Shown: in pieces, positions 34,050 to 44,291 of the stretch
How positions within the stretch are numbered: position 1 is the first letter of the stretch
Layout of the letters: the number at the start of each line of letters is the position of its first letter
Assembly (NCBI RefSeq): GCF_009729415.1
Contig: NZ_MPKW01000001.1
Span: 1 to 64,000 of the forward strand
DNA length: 64,000 bases
Direction of reading: 5' to 3'
Origin: Mycolicibacterium sp. CBMA 234
Lineage (GTDB): Bacteria > Actinomycetota > Actinomycetes > Mycobacteriales > Mycobacteriaceae
Program-made: the position numbers and the translations under genes
The notes under the pieces: model-generated
Told to the model about the DNA's origin: nothing
Seen by the model: only the letters and a program-made list of their open reading frames with translations
Database searches by the model: none

Positions 34050-34900
34050 ACGGTCTGCCGCTGGCCTTCGTGGCCGGCGTCGTCGCCGCGTTGAACCCGT
34101 GCGGTTTCGCGATGCTGCCCGGCTATCTGGCGCTGGTGTCGCAGAGCAGTCGCGCCGGGCCGGCTCGGGCACTGATCCGCGCGGTCACCGCGACGATGGT
34201 GATGGCGCTGGGGTTCGCAGCCGTCTTCGCCGGATTTGGGCTGCTGGCCGTATCCGTAGCCGACCTGGTGCAGCGGTACCTGCCACTGGCGACGCTTGTG
34301 ATCGGCGTCGTGCTGGTGATCGTCGGGGTGAGTCAGTTGGTCGGCCGACAGTTGGTGGCGGTGCGGTTGACCGGGCTGGCGACACGTGGGGCGCCCGATG
34401 GCCGGCTCGGTTCGATGTTCGGTTACGGCGTTGCCTACGCGCTGGTCTCGGTGTCCTGCACCATCGCGCCGTTTCTCGCGGTGACCGGGGTCGGGTTACG
34501 GGGTGCGTCGGTCGGCCCACTTTTGGCCTACGTCGCCGGGTTCGCCGCCCTCGTCGGATTGCTGGCGGTGACGGCTGTGGTGTCCGGTGCAGCGCTCGCG
34601 GATCGATTGCGGGGCTGGACGCGCTGGGCGCCGACGATCGGCGGTGTGCTGCTGGTGATTTCGGGCTTGTACGTCACGTACTACGGCGGCTACGAACTGC
34701 GGATGCGGGGGAGTATCGGGATCGATCCGGTGATCGCGACGGCCGGCCGGATACAACAGGAATTGGCCCGATGGGCCTACCAACTGCCGTGGCCCATCGC
34801 CATCGCCGCGGGCACTTCAGCTCTGGCTGCGATCATCTTCGGCATTCGAAACCGGTGGCGGCGCAGCGCTACTCGCCGGGCTGATACGCACGTCGACTGA
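34046..34900 (+). CDS. CcdA/DsbD-like membrane electron transporter
   Basis: A 284-residue inner-membrane protein with about six to seven helices. The N-terminal AALNPCGFAMLPGYLAL contains the Pro-Cys-Gly motif of CcdA/DsbD proteins, and VSCTIAPFLA provides the second Cys; these two shuttle reducing equivalents across the membrane. Its partner is the exported thioredoxin-like protein encoded immediately upstream. It corresponds to Rv2877c. Confidence 0.9.
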   Translation: MNGLPLAFVAGVVAALNPCGFAMLPGYLALVSQSSRAGPARALIRAVTATMVMALGFAAVFAGFGLLAVSVADLVQRYLPLATLVIGVVLVIVGVSQLVGRQLVAVRLTGLATRGAPDGRLGSMFGYGVAYALVSVSCTIAPFLAVTGVGLRGASVGPLLAYVAGFAALVGLLAVTAVVSGAALADRLRGWTRWAPTIGGVLLVISGLYVTYYGGYELRMRGSIGIDPVIATAGRIQQELARWAYQLPWPIAIAAGTSALAAIIFGIRNRWRRSATRRADTHVD

Positions 34901-34903
34901 GCG

Positions 34904-35110
34904 CTACCGGTTCACCAGAGGGAACGCCAGTGCGCAGCCGCATTCGATGGAGTGTGTCCACGCGTCCTGCTCGGCAGAGGCCCGCAAATGGCGGGGGCGT
35001 GCCGTCCAGCCACACGTGCACGTCGCATAGGAGCAACCGAGGCCGCGGACGTGAACGCCCACCTCGTCATGCGACACAGCGGTGGGTGGCGTGAGTGGCG
35101 GTGCCGTCAT
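34904..35110 (-). CDS. Small cysteine-rich hypothetical protein
   Basis: A 68-residue soluble protein with five Cys and two or three His in a compact pattern: GCSYATCTCGW, then THSIECGCALAF. The spacing suggests a small metal-binding or zinc-ribbon-like fold, but no family is recognised. AGGAGG lies 6 bases before the ATG at 35110, which is strong support for a real gene. It converges on the CcdA-like gene with only a 3-base gap. Confidence 0.72.
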   Translation of the reverse strand: MTAPPLTPPTAVSHDEVGVHVRGLGCSYATCTCGWTARPRHLRASAEQDAWTHSIECGCALAFPLVNR

Positions 35111-35470
35111 GGTGGCCTCCTGGCTGGTCTTGTGGACCATTGTCCCGCCATCCGATTACGGGAACCGGCAGCGACAGGTCACAACTCGGCCACTGGAGGC
35201 CGGTTGTGCGCGTGCTCGAGGCCCGGCCACGCCCAGCACGCAACATGAAAGTGGCAAAGCTAGATAACGGTGTGAACACAGTGCGGCCGGATGCTGGCAA
35301 ATCATCGCAGGTCGGCGCGTCGCGGACGGGTGCATTGTGGCGCAGGTAACGGGTAAAGTCGGCCGTCAAAGGGTGGCTTGTATCACCACGAATCCCGGCT
35401 GTTTTCGCGCGGCAGTGCGCGTCGCCAGGGTTGTCGTGTGCCGCCGTGCGGTTCTGAAGGGAATGTTTGC
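35111..35470. other. Intergenic region upstream of the DUF7159-like gene
   Basis: About 360 bases without a convincing gene. It holds promoters for the small Cys-rich gene (leftward) and the DUF7159-like gene (rightward). A hairpin with arms at 35180-35191 and 35198-35208, with one bulged T, is the only clear structure. Confidence 0.5.
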
Positions 35471-36769
35471 ATGGACGCGGTGCTCGGTATGGCTATGACT
35501 CCGTCGTCTATCGGCTTTGTCCTGGTAGAGGGCAACGACGTCGACGGCTTCACCATGGACCATGACGCGTTCGAAATCATGAATACCGGCGATGCCACAG
35601 AGGCCGTGCTGCGCAGCGAGGCGCTGGCTGCGACCCGCGGCCTCCGTCTCAAGTCGATCGGGCTGACCTGGAGCGACGACGCTGATGCCGAAGCGTCGAA
35701 GCTCATTCAGTCGCTATCGGACTCGGGATTCGACAACGTCGTCCCGGTTCGTTTCCCGGAGGCGACCGAGGCTGTCGCCCGAGGTATCGCCGACGCGCTC
35801 GACTTTCCGACGACGGCCGTCTGCGCCATCGAACCCGATATTGCGATCACGATGATCGTGCACGGGGCCAGCGGTGCCGTCCACACCGCGGTCAACCACA
35901 CCGTCAAGACCGAAAACGGGCTGACCAGCTGGCTCAGTTCGGTGTTCGCCCGCGCCGATTGGCAGCCCGACGCACTGGTGGTCATCGGGTCGGCAGGCAA
36001 CTTCGACGCGATTCTGCCGGGTTTGCAGAGTGCACTCTCGGTACCGGTATTCACGCCAGAAGAGTCCGAGTTGGCGCTGGCCCGCGGTGCGGCACTGGTG
36101 TCCGTGCAGTCCGGTGAGTCCGGGCCCTATTACTACGGCGATGTACCCCGGCCCGACGAATGGGACGGCCTGGACAGCAGCTGGGACCCAGGCTTCGACC
36201 CGTTTGACTCGGTCGATGAGTACCAGCACAGCGCCGTCGCGCCGGTGGGTCGGCATCGGCCCAGTCGCTCGTCCCGTTGGCAGCAGGTGTCCAGCTCGCA
36301 GACGCTGCCGCTGGCCATGCTGGCAGTGGGGTCGACGGCATTCGTCGCGTCCGTCTCCATGGCCGCCACGTTGCAGTTCCTGCCCACGCACCAGGCCCCG
36401 GCGTCGTCCACCGTCAAGGCCCCGCGGCCGGCAGCCGCCGAGCAGGCGGTGGCGCCGGTGCAGTCGGCGACCGTGGCTCCCACCGACGAGCCGGCACACG
36501 CGGTGCCGGTTGAATCGTCGCAGTCTGAGCAGTCAACAGTGGACCAGCAGGCGGCTCCGGTGACCGAGCCCGAACCGGCGATGCAGCCCGAAGGCCTGCC
36601 GCCTGCGCCGGCTGACGCGCCGCCTGCGGCGACGGACATTCCGCCGGCTGCGGTCCCGCCGAACTCCATTGCCGTCGCGGTGCCTGCCGAAGCCACGGCA
36701 CCGGTTCCGGCCGATGTTGCCCCACCTGCTGTCGTCCCGCCGGCCGAACCCGCCGCACCGCCTCAATAA
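35471..36769 (+). CDS. Mycobacterial DUF7159-like protein with transmembrane and Pro/Ala-rich tail
   Basis: A 432-residue protein in three parts. Residues 1-225 form an actin/ASKHA-like domain (AVLGMAMTPSSIGFVLVEGN, later DALVVIGSAGNFDAI), which resembles N-terminal domains of mycobacterial DUF7159 proteins. A single transmembrane helix lies near residues 275-300 (LAMLAVGSTAFVASVSMA). The rest is an extracytoplasmic low-complexity tail rich in Pro, Ala, Val and Glu. Function is unknown; the architecture suggests an envelope protein with a cytoplasmic nucleotide-fold domain. GAAGGGA lies 8 bases before the ATG at 35471. Confidence 0.72.
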   Translation: MDAVLGMAMTPSSIGFVLVEGNDVDGFTMDHDAFEIMNTGDATEAVLRSEALAATRGLRLKSIGLTWSDDADAEASKLIQSLSDSGFDNVVPVRFPEATEAVARGIADALDFPTTAVCAIEPDIAITMIVHGASGAVHTAVNHTVKTENGLTSWLSSVFARADWQPDALVVIGSAGNFDAILPGLQSALSVPVFTPEESELALARGAALVSVQSGESGPYYYGDVPRPDEWDGLDSSWDPGFDPFDSVDEYQHSAVAPVGRHRPSRSSRWQQVSSSQTLPLAMLAVGSTAFVASVSMAATLQFLPTHQAPASSTVKAPRPAAAEQAVAPVQSATVAPTDEPAHAVPVESSQSEQSTVDQQAAPVTEPEPAMQPEGLPPAPADAPPAATDIPPAAVPPNSIAVAVPAEATAPVPADVAPPAVVPPAEPAAPPQ

Positions 36770-36870
36770 ACCTAGAGGTCACACCGCATTCTTCGAGTTA
36801 CACGCGTGCGGCTAACAAAAGTAACGCTGACGCCGAACTACCATGTAGTCAACGTATCTCGGACCTGAGG

Positions 36871-37635
36871 ATGGACCCCTTGCCCAAATCTGTGCGTTAT
36901 GCGCTGGCCGTTGCCGCATCTGCGGTGATGATGCTGAGCGGCTCCGTCGGTGCCGCTGTGGCGGCCTTGCCCGAATCGCTCCCCGTCGCGATGATCACGC
37001 CGGGTAGCGGTGACGTGGTCGGTGTCGGAATGCCGGTGACGGTGACCTTCAGCCAGCCGGTGTCGGACCGGGACCGGGCGGAGCACGCCATCGAGTTCTC
37101 GTCGCCGAAGATGACGACGGCGCCCGCGGGGACTTTCGCCTGGCTGGCCGACAACCGCGTCCAGTTCACGCCGAGCACCTACTGGCCTGCGCACTCGTCC
37201 ATCAAGGTATCAGTCGGCGGGGCCAAGCTGAATTTCCAAACCGGTTCAGCCACATTGGGCGTCGCGAGCATCAGTCAGCACACCTTTACGGTGAGCATCG
37301 ACGGCCAGGTGGTCAAGACCATGCCGGCATCCATGGGCAAGCCCAAGCACCCGACTCCGGTGGGATCGTTCACGGCGCTGGAGAAGCAGAACCCGGTAGT
37401 CATGGATTCACGCACCATCGGCATCCCGCTCAACGATCCCGAGGGTTACAAGCTGACCGTGTACAACGCGGTGCGGGTCACCTGGGGTGGCGTGTACGTG
37501 CACGGTGCGCCGTGGTCCGTAGCGCAGCAAGGCAATTCGAACGTCAGCCATGGCTGCATCAACCTGAGCGCAGACAACGCGGCTTGGTACTACAACCAGG
37601 TGAGCGTCGGCGACCCGATCGTCGTCAACGGCTGA
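36871..37635 (+). CDS. L,D-transpeptidase (YkuD/ErfK family)
   Basis: A 254-residue exported peptidoglycan cross-linking enzyme. It has a signal peptide (about 1-32), an Ig-like domain (about 38-125) and a YkuD catalytic domain. The active site is visible: His211 in VHGAPWS and His227/Cys229 in NVSHGCINLS. It forms 3-3 cross-links between diaminopimelate residues, as do mycobacterial Ldt enzymes. At about 254 residues it is shorter than the two-Ig-domain LdtMt2. The ATG at 36871 follows GAGG directly; a TTG at 36880 has better spacing and may be the real start. Confidence 0.92.
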   Translation: MDPLPKSVRYALAVAASAVMMLSGSVGAAVAALPESLPVAMITPGSGDVVGVGMPVTVTFSQPVSDRDRAEHAIEFSSPKMTTAPAGTFAWLADNRVQFTPSTYWPAHSSIKVSVGGAKLNFQTGSATLGVASISQHTFTVSIDGQVVKTMPASMGKPKHPTPVGSFTALEKQNPVVMDSRTIGIPLNDPEGYKLTVYNAVRVTWGGVYVHGAPWSVAQQGNSNVSHGCINLSADNAAWYYNQVSVGDPIVVNG

Positions 37636-37670
37636 TCTTTTCTCGCGAGCAGGCGGTCTTTCAGGTCTGA

Positions 37671-38075
37671 TCAACCAGTGGCGCCCAGGGCTCCCGCCAA
37701 CCTGTCCATACCCGGGACCGGGGGCAGGCCCGCGACAGCGGGCACAGCTGGCGGTGGGGACGCCGGATCCGGGCAGTACGTTGCTCGTGCGGCGTCTACG
37801 AACTGATTGACCTGCCCCATATTCAGGTGCAGCGTCGTCACCACGTAGCCCATCGGCAGCAGCCGGCCCAAGCCGGCCGGCACTGTTGATGCCGTTTGGG
37901 TGCCTGCGGTGCATACCATGCGTGCAGTCGAAACCAGTTTTGCGGGATCTCCCGTGATTCCCTGTCCGGCAAGGTTGTTCACGAAATCATCGTCGCGGGC
38001 ATCGGCGTGCGCTGCTGCGGGACCTACGAGTGCGATCAGCGCCATCGCAAACAATCCCGTTGCCTGGGAGCGTAT
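37671..38075 (-). CDS. Secreted DUF732 domain protein with probable ATA start
   Basis: About 134 residues: a signal peptide, the DUF732 domain (DDDFVNNLAGQGITGDPAKLVSTARMVC) and a proline-rich tail. DUF732 proteins are small secreted mycobacterial proteins of unknown function. No ATG, GTG or TTG in frame fits a normal signal peptide with a ribosome site. A perfect AGGAGG sits 5 bases before an ATA codon at 38075, giving xRSQATGLFAMALIALVGPAAAHA-type N-terminus, with a basic residue and an AHA cleavage site. A TTG at about 38054 is the alternative but lacks both. It follows glnB, 44 bases downstream. Confidence 0.72.
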   Translation of the reverse strand: MRSQATGLFAMALIALVGPAAAHADARDDDFVNNLAGQGITGDPAKLVSTARMVCTAGTQTASTVPAGLGRLLPMGYVVTTLHLNMGQVNQFVDAARATYCPDPASPPPAVPAVAGLPPVPGMDRLAGALGATG

Positions 38076-38119
38076 TTCGACCTCCTGGAGTTCAGTGTCG
38101 GAATGGATGGCCGACTTGC

Positions 38120-39860
<1,741 letters not shown>

Positions 39861-40204
39861 GCGGCCACCTTTTCGTCGCTGATATGTCGCCAATATCGGG
39901 TCGCCAAAGTTTTACGCCGGATGATTTCGAATGAATATTCTATTGTTACGATTGGATGTCTGATTGGGCGTGAAATAGCGGCATTCAGTTAATTCACCGA
40001 AATTGCACGGTAAATAGTCGGCCATTTCGCAGGTTGTGGGTGTTTGTTCGCCGATTTCCGGGATCTGCCCCAGCCGGGATGGATAGGATAAATCCTTGGA
40101 TAACAGTCCATTTGACTCATCGACGCGTGTGGCCACCGGGGTCGGTGGCGCCAATGCAAATCGCGCAACCGGCGGCCGTCGTGTCCGTTATTTGGGTCGG
40201 GTAA
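39861..40204. other. AT-richer intergenic region upstream of amt
   Basis: About 345 bases with lower GC than the surroundings, especially 39900-40030. It probably contains the amt promoter. A GTAAC sequence on the minus strand (complement of 39945-39949) is one half of a possible GlnR box, but the second half is poor. The short open frames here have no ribosome site and an unlikely composition. Confidence 0.5.
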
Positions 40205-40543
40205 TCACTGCCGGATTTGGGCGGATCGGCAGGCATCCCGCACGGCCATTGCATGAGCATCCTGCGCTTGGAACGCCGCGTGGCAGGACTTCCGGGCAGC
40301 GTCGCCGCAGGCGTGTTCAATACCGCCGCCCATGGAACTGGCGATGCTGACACTGATACAGAGTTCGTTCGGTCGCGGCTTTGGTGCGCTGATGGCGAAG
40401 ACTGCCGCGGCTACCGCCAGGACCGCGCCGACAATGGCGGCCAGCCGTAGTGCTGTCCGACGTTCGTGGGCGGACAGCGGATCGGTAGGTGGGGTCTTGC
40501 CTGCATTGACCGTCGGAGGCTCCCTTGTCGGCAGTTGCAACAA
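40205..40543 (-). CDS. Small single-pass membrane protein
   Basis: A 112-residue protein with one transmembrane helix near residues 31-52 (LRLAAIVGAVLAVAAAVFAI) and a C-terminal part with four Cys (ELCIS, EHACGD, KSCHA, RDACRS) that could form two disulfides outside the membrane. No family is recognised. It stands immediately downstream of the cyclotransferase gene on the same strand (21-base gap), so it is probably cotranscribed with it. Confidence 0.6.
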   Translation of the reverse strand: MLQLPTREPPTVNAGKTPPTDPLSAHERRTALRLAAIVGAVLAVAAAVFAISAPKPRPNELCISVSIASSMGGGIEHACGDAARKSCHAAFQAQDAHAMAVRDACRSAQIRQ

Positions 40544-40564
40544 GGGTAGATCAATCGAGGACCG

Positions 40565-41335
40565 TCACGCAGGGTCGAATCGCACGCGGTACATCGTCGG
40601 CCAATTCTTCCCCGTGAGCAGGAATTGACCGTCATCGAGGTGCGTGATTCCGTTCAACACGTCAACATCGCCTTGATGCGGGGTATCGAGTAGACCGTCG
40701 GCATACACGACCGACCGGACGGCGCCGGTGGCGGCGTCTATCTGAACGATCCGGTTGGTGGGGAACACATTTGCCCAGATCTGGTTGCCGAAACAATCGA
40801 GACTGTTGAGCCCTGGTACCGGCGTTCCGTTGTACGTCACCTGCATATCGCCGGTTTCGGCCATGTCGTCGGGGCGGTGGAAATGCAGGCGCGCGGTGCC
40901 ATCGCTGCGGATCAGTCGGCTGCCGTCGCGGCACAATCCCCAACCCTCACCTTGCAGCGAAACCTCACGTATCGAAGTCAGCGTGGCCTTGTCCCATTCG
41001 ATGGCGATGCCGTTCTGGTAGGTCAGCTGCCAGATGTGATCGCCGTTGTCGGCGATGCCCTCACCGAAGTACGTCGGCGGTAGTTGTGCCTCGCGGCGCA
41101 GCGCGCCGGTGATGGGGTCGAGCTCGCGCAATTGCGAATGTCCGAATAGTCCGCTGCTCTCGTAGAGGCTTGTGCCACTGATGAATAACCCCTCGGTGAA
41201 TGCGGTCGGGTCATGGTCGATGCGGGTGAGCACTGTCGGGCGTAATTGTGCGATCGACGGCGAGTCGGCCCTGGCGAGAGCGGTCGTTGGCGAGGCGGTA
41301 AGCATCGCGACCAACAAGTAACGAGACCACCACAT
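40565..41335 (-). CDS. Secreted glutaminyl-peptide cyclotransferase (plant-type)
   Basis: A 256-residue exported beta-propeller enzyme that converts N-terminal Gln to pyroglutamate. After a signal peptide (about 1-24, TTALARA) the family features are DHDPTAFTEGLFISG, YESSGLFGHSQLRELD, FGEGIADNGDHIWQLTY and LNGITHLDDGQFLLTGKNW. The first residues of the mature protein and the Glu in AFTEG match the plant/bacterial QC active site. The start at 41335 gives a proper signal peptide; ATGs further upstream (41386 and 41401) are in frame. The physiological substrate in mycobacteria is unknown. Confidence 0.85.
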   Translation of the reverse strand: MWWSRYLLVAMLTASPTTALARADSPSIAQLRPTVLTRIDHDPTAFTEGLFISGTSLYESSGLFGHSQLRELDPITGALRREAQLPPTYFGEGIADNGDHIWQLTYQNGIAIEWDKATLTSIREVSLQGEGWGLCRDGSRLIRSDGTARLHFHRPDDMAETGDMQVTYNGTPVPGLNSLDCFGNQIWANVFPTNRIVQIDAATGAVRSVVYADGLLDTPHQGDVDVLNGITHLDDGQFLLTGKNWPTMYRVRFDPA

Positions 41336-41869
41336 GGCGGTGAACGTATCATCGGGCCTTCGTGCGTGCGAGTCGGTGATGTGCATGCCCTGCACAAGCA
41401 CGGCGGCGCGACGAGTTCCACGTGCCTAATCGAGACGCGTTTGGGCGCAACCTGATTCAAGTCAGATGTGGTTGACGTATCGCTGGCCTCAAGAGGCAAT
41501 TATGAAAATTGTTCGGTGAGTTAGGTTTTGCGTTCCGGCAACCGTTCGATAACAAAGCGGCAACAAACACTTGGCTATATGACGTTGCAGCAATGACCGG
41601 ACGTGTATAAGGCGCGTCGGGCCGTAAAGAAAGCGAGGTATCGCTTGACCCTCACATCCTCCCCATCCCAGTCAGTCTGTCTCCCTACCAGGCACGTTGC
41701 TGACGCGTTAGCCGTGGGTATCGGCCGGATGCTGACGTATTGAATCCGTTAAGAATCGCAGTTGCGACGCCGAGCGTTGTTACGGTGCTGCCATCTGCGA
41801 ACCGGCCCGCCGTCGAGCGCGGGTCCGCGCGTCAGAAACCCTAAACATGTTGGAAAGTGAGGCATTTCG
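41336..41869. other. Long intergenic region upstream of the MspA-like gene
   Basis: About 530 bases between divergent transcription units. The segment 41490-41600 is AT-rich with AATTATGAAAATT near 41498. I see no protein gene, and no named RNA could be assigned. It is long enough to hold two promoters or a small RNA. Confidence 0.45.
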
Positions 41870-42532
41870 ATGACAGCTTCGGCTCGGGTGCAGGCGGCCG
41901 CAATGGCCGTCGCTGCTATGTGTACCGCCGGCGGCGTGCTGGGCGCGACCGGCGCGGTTGCTCCGGCGGTCGCGCACGCAGATATTGCGACAATGGCGCC
42001 ACAGGTGTTTGACAAGGTCAGCCGGGATGGTTGGCACTTGCAGATCAAGATTGACCATGAGTCGATCAATTCGGTGCCCAACCTAGCCGCGGCGGTTAAC
42101 TCGCGCGAAGGCTTCGTAACGGCATCCGGCACCGCGACAGCAACCGGCGGGTCGGCTCCGATCACCGACAGCATCTTCATCCTCGGTTACCAATTGGGTT
42201 GCCAGTCGGACGTTTCCACGGGTCTGCAACTCGGTGGCACCGCGGGTGTGGCGCCGTCGGCGTCTATCGGCTCCACGACCGCGATCGGTGGCACCGCGGG
42301 CATCGCAGGCTTCGTGCAGACGGTGGTGCAGCCCGGCGTGATCGTCGACCTGCCACTGGCGAACATGTCGCTCGACGACACCGGCCAGGCCATGCTCGAC
42401 ATCGACAACATTCACATCAAGGCGGATGCCTGCGGTGGTGACGTCAACATTCGCTCCTATGCGTATCTGCGGATCTCGACTGCGAAGTCGCACACCGAGT
42501 TCGCCATCTATGGCGACCCGAGCAAGATCTGA
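41870..42532 (+). CDS. MspA-family porin-like secreted protein
   Basis: A 220-residue exported protein. The signal peptide ends near AHA (residue 37). The following part has the MspA pattern: KVSRDGWHLQIK, then alternating strands with ILGYQLGCQ where MspA has LGYQIGFP, and a C-terminal SYAYLRISTAKSHTEFAIYGDP similar to MspA's final strands ending in YGEP. Unlike MspA it contains two Cys in the mature chain (Cys111 and Cys188), which may form a disulfide. The middle is Gly/Ala-rich. It could be a divergent outer-membrane channel or a soluble relative. It starts a four-gene secreted cluster. GAAAGTGAGG precedes the ATG. Confidence 0.78.
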   Translation: MTASARVQAAAMAVAAMCTAGGVLGATGAVAPAVAHADIATMAPQVFDKVSRDGWHLQIKIDHESINSVPNLAAAVNSREGFVTASGTATATGGSAPITDSIFILGYQLGCQSDVSTGLQLGGTAGVAPSASIGSTTAIGGTAGIAGFVQTVVQPGVIVDLPLANMSLDDTGQAMLDIDNIHIKADACGGDVNIRSYAYLRISTAKSHTEFAIYGDPSKI

Positions 42533-42533
42533 C

Positions 42534-43169
42534 ATGTCGATGCGCAAAGGGTTATATCTGGTTCCCGCGGGGGTGGTGCTCGCCCTGCTGGGGCTGTCGT
42601 TCGCACCAGGGCAGGCAGACGCTCAGCCGGCAATTCCGCCAGTGCTGCCATGGATGCCGGGACCGCCGGTGCCGGTCAATCCGACGATGGGTAGCTATAC
42701 CTTCGCACCCAACTGGATCACCAGCCCGCCACCGGCTGCGTACGATGCGCGCGGAGTGCGGGCGGCAGTGAGTGTCGATCCTTCGATGGCGGCCGACGGG
42801 ATGCCGGGTAGTGCGTTGGGGCTCAGCCCCAACAAGTCCAACATGTTGACGTCGAGTAGCACGCGCTACCGGGTTGGGGCTGGTTTGAGCCCCAACCCGA
42901 CGCTGCCGTCGGTGGCCCCAGGTACCAATATCGGTGCCGGAATGGAGGTTCCGACACTCGAGGATCCAGGTGGTGCGGCGCCTAAGACGGTCATCGGTGC
43001 CGAATCGTCGCAGCCGACGGCGGCACCAGCGGTTCCGGGACAGCCGGCGCCGATCCTGGAGGCCGCCAATGGTGTGCCTGCGGCGCCGACGCCGTCTTCG
43101 ACTGCGCCAGCAGCGCCGGCCGGACCGCCGCCCGTAGAGGTGCCTGCCGGGGTGTCGCCGAGTTCGTGA
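42534..43169 (+). CDS. Secreted proline-rich protein downstream of the MspA-like gene
   Basis: A 211-residue exported protein with a signal peptide ending at ADA (about residue 30). The rest is rich in Pro, Ala, Ser and Gly without a recognised domain. A short element LGLSPNKSN / AGLSPNPTLP is repeated. An ATG two codons later (42540) is an alternative start. The gap to the MspA-like gene is only one base, so the two are coexpressed; it might be a periplasmic or outer-membrane partner of that protein. This is inferred from position only. Confidence 0.65.
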   Translation: MSMRKGLYLVPAGVVLALLGLSFAPGQADAQPAIPPVLPWMPGPPVPVNPTMGSYTFAPNWITSPPPAAYDARGVRAAVSVDPSMAADGMPGSALGLSPNKSNMLTSSSTRYRVGAGLSPNPTLPSVAPGTNIGAGMEVPTLEDPGGAAPKTVIGAESSQPTAAPAVPGQPAPILEAANGVPAAPTPSSTAPAAPAGPPPVEVPAGVSPSS

Positions 43170-43567
43170 AGGGGCGCAACAGATTAGCCGGGGCCGGGGC
43201 GGTCATCACCGCCCTGGTCACCGGTTGCTCGAACCATCATGCAGGGACGCCAAGTACACCGACGCCGGTGGCGAGCAGGCCCTCACAGTCGTCGGCGCAA
43301 CCGGCCGGGCCGTGCGCGCTGCCACATTTCGGGTACCTCCTCGAGTGGCGGCATGAACCGGGCAAGACTGACCGGGCGTACCGGATCAGCGACATCGACA
43401 CGGCGAAATGTGAACCTACGCTGAACAATTGGACAGCTGGCCTGGCCGAGGGTCCGGGCGCCTGCTACATGATCGGCTGGGATTCGGAAAATATCGGCTA
43501 TGACTTCAAGGCTATACCGGCGCCAAGGCTGACCAAGGCGATGGACACGATCGGCGACGGTTGCTGA
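43166..43567 (+). CDS. Putative lipoprotein
   Basis: A 133-residue protein with a short signal peptide and lipobox LVTGC (Cys21), then a Ser/Thr/Pro-rich linker and a small domain with four Cys (GPCALPHFGYLLEW, TAKCEPTLNNW, GACYMIGWDSENIGYD and a final Cys). The GTG start overlaps the upstream stop by 4 bases. Function is unknown; operon position suggests a role with the MspA-like protein. Confidence 0.68.
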   Translation: MKGRNRLAGAGAVITALVTGCSNHHAGTPSTPTPVASRPSQSSAQPAGPCALPHFGYLLEWRHEPGKTDRAYRISDIDTAKCEPTLNNWTAGLAEGPGACYMIGWDSENIGYDFKAIPAPRLTKAMDTIGDGC

Positions 43568-43592
43568 TCACGGAAGTAGATGGGGTACTGGA

Positions 43593-44291
43593 ATGTTCAC
43601 AGCTATGACCAAAGCTGGATTGGGCATCACGGCGTTGGCGGTTCCGTGCCTGGTCGTCGCTGCACCCGCCGCGGCACGGCCCGGCGCCGATCGCCCGCAA
43701 GCCCCGCCGCCGACTTGCTCGGAGTCGATCGTGAGTGGCGGTACCGCCACATACATTCCGGTCGCCGGCGATCCCACCGCGTATCAAAAGTGCGGCCCCG
43801 CCGGTCCGGTGGGCATCAAGCACTGCCAAGCCGGAGCGGTCTTCGACAGTTCGACGGGGTATTGCGTCGCGCAGAAGGCCACCGACGCGACGTTCGCCGT
43901 TGATGCGGTGTGGCAGGAGGGCGACGGTTCCGCGTGTCAATCCGGGTGCGCGCCAAAGCCGATCAAAGTGCGGTTGACCTACAGCGGCAGCAGCGTCGGC
44001 ATGGCATCGGTGACCTTGTTCGACCCGGCAGCACCCGGCAATTCGTGGGGCGGTTCGGCGAACGCACTGACCGGTGACGGCCAGACCCACTCGGTCGTGA
44101 TCACTACCAACAAACTGGTTCCCACCGCTGCGGATTGGGTGCTCAAACCCGGCTCCGCTGTGTCCATCCAGGCGTACCTGACAGACGGCAAGGCGAACCC
44201 TGACGGTGACCCCACGACGTCCGTCGCCACCGTGACTCAGGTCGTCACCGCCAGCACCAAACCGTCGGGGTCCGACGGCACGTCTACCTGA
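43593..44291 (+). CDS. Secreted protein with CBM14 (peritrophin-A)-like chitin-binding domain
   Basis: A 232-residue exported protein with a signal peptide ending near ARP (about residue 29). Residues 40-92 show a spacing like CBM14: a Cys in PPTCSES, then AYQKCGPAGPVGIKHCQAG and VFDSSTGYCV. CBM14 domains are common in insects and occur sporadically in actinobacteria. The C-terminal half is beta-rich (KVRLTYSGSSVGMASVTLFD) and ends in a Ser/Thr tail. The domain call is by eye and needs a profile search. It is the fourth gene of the secreted cluster and overlaps the convergent regulator gene by 8 bases. Confidence 0.62.
   Translation: MFTAMTKAGLGITALAVPCLVVAAPAAARPGADRPQAPPPTCSESIVSGGTATYIPVAGDPTAYQKCGPAGPVGIKHCQAGAVFDSSTGYCVAQKATDATFAVDAVWQEGDGSACQSGCAPKPIKVRLTYSGSSVGMASVTLFDPAAPGNSWGGSANALTGDGQTHSVVITTNKLVPTAADWVLKPGSAVSIQAYLTDGKANPDGDPTTSVATVTQVVTASTKPSGSDGTST

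Noticed and set aside
39912-40154. 80-codon minus-strand frame upstream of amt
   Set aside because: No ribosome site, composition unlike its neighbours and no recognisable sequence; treated as promoter region.
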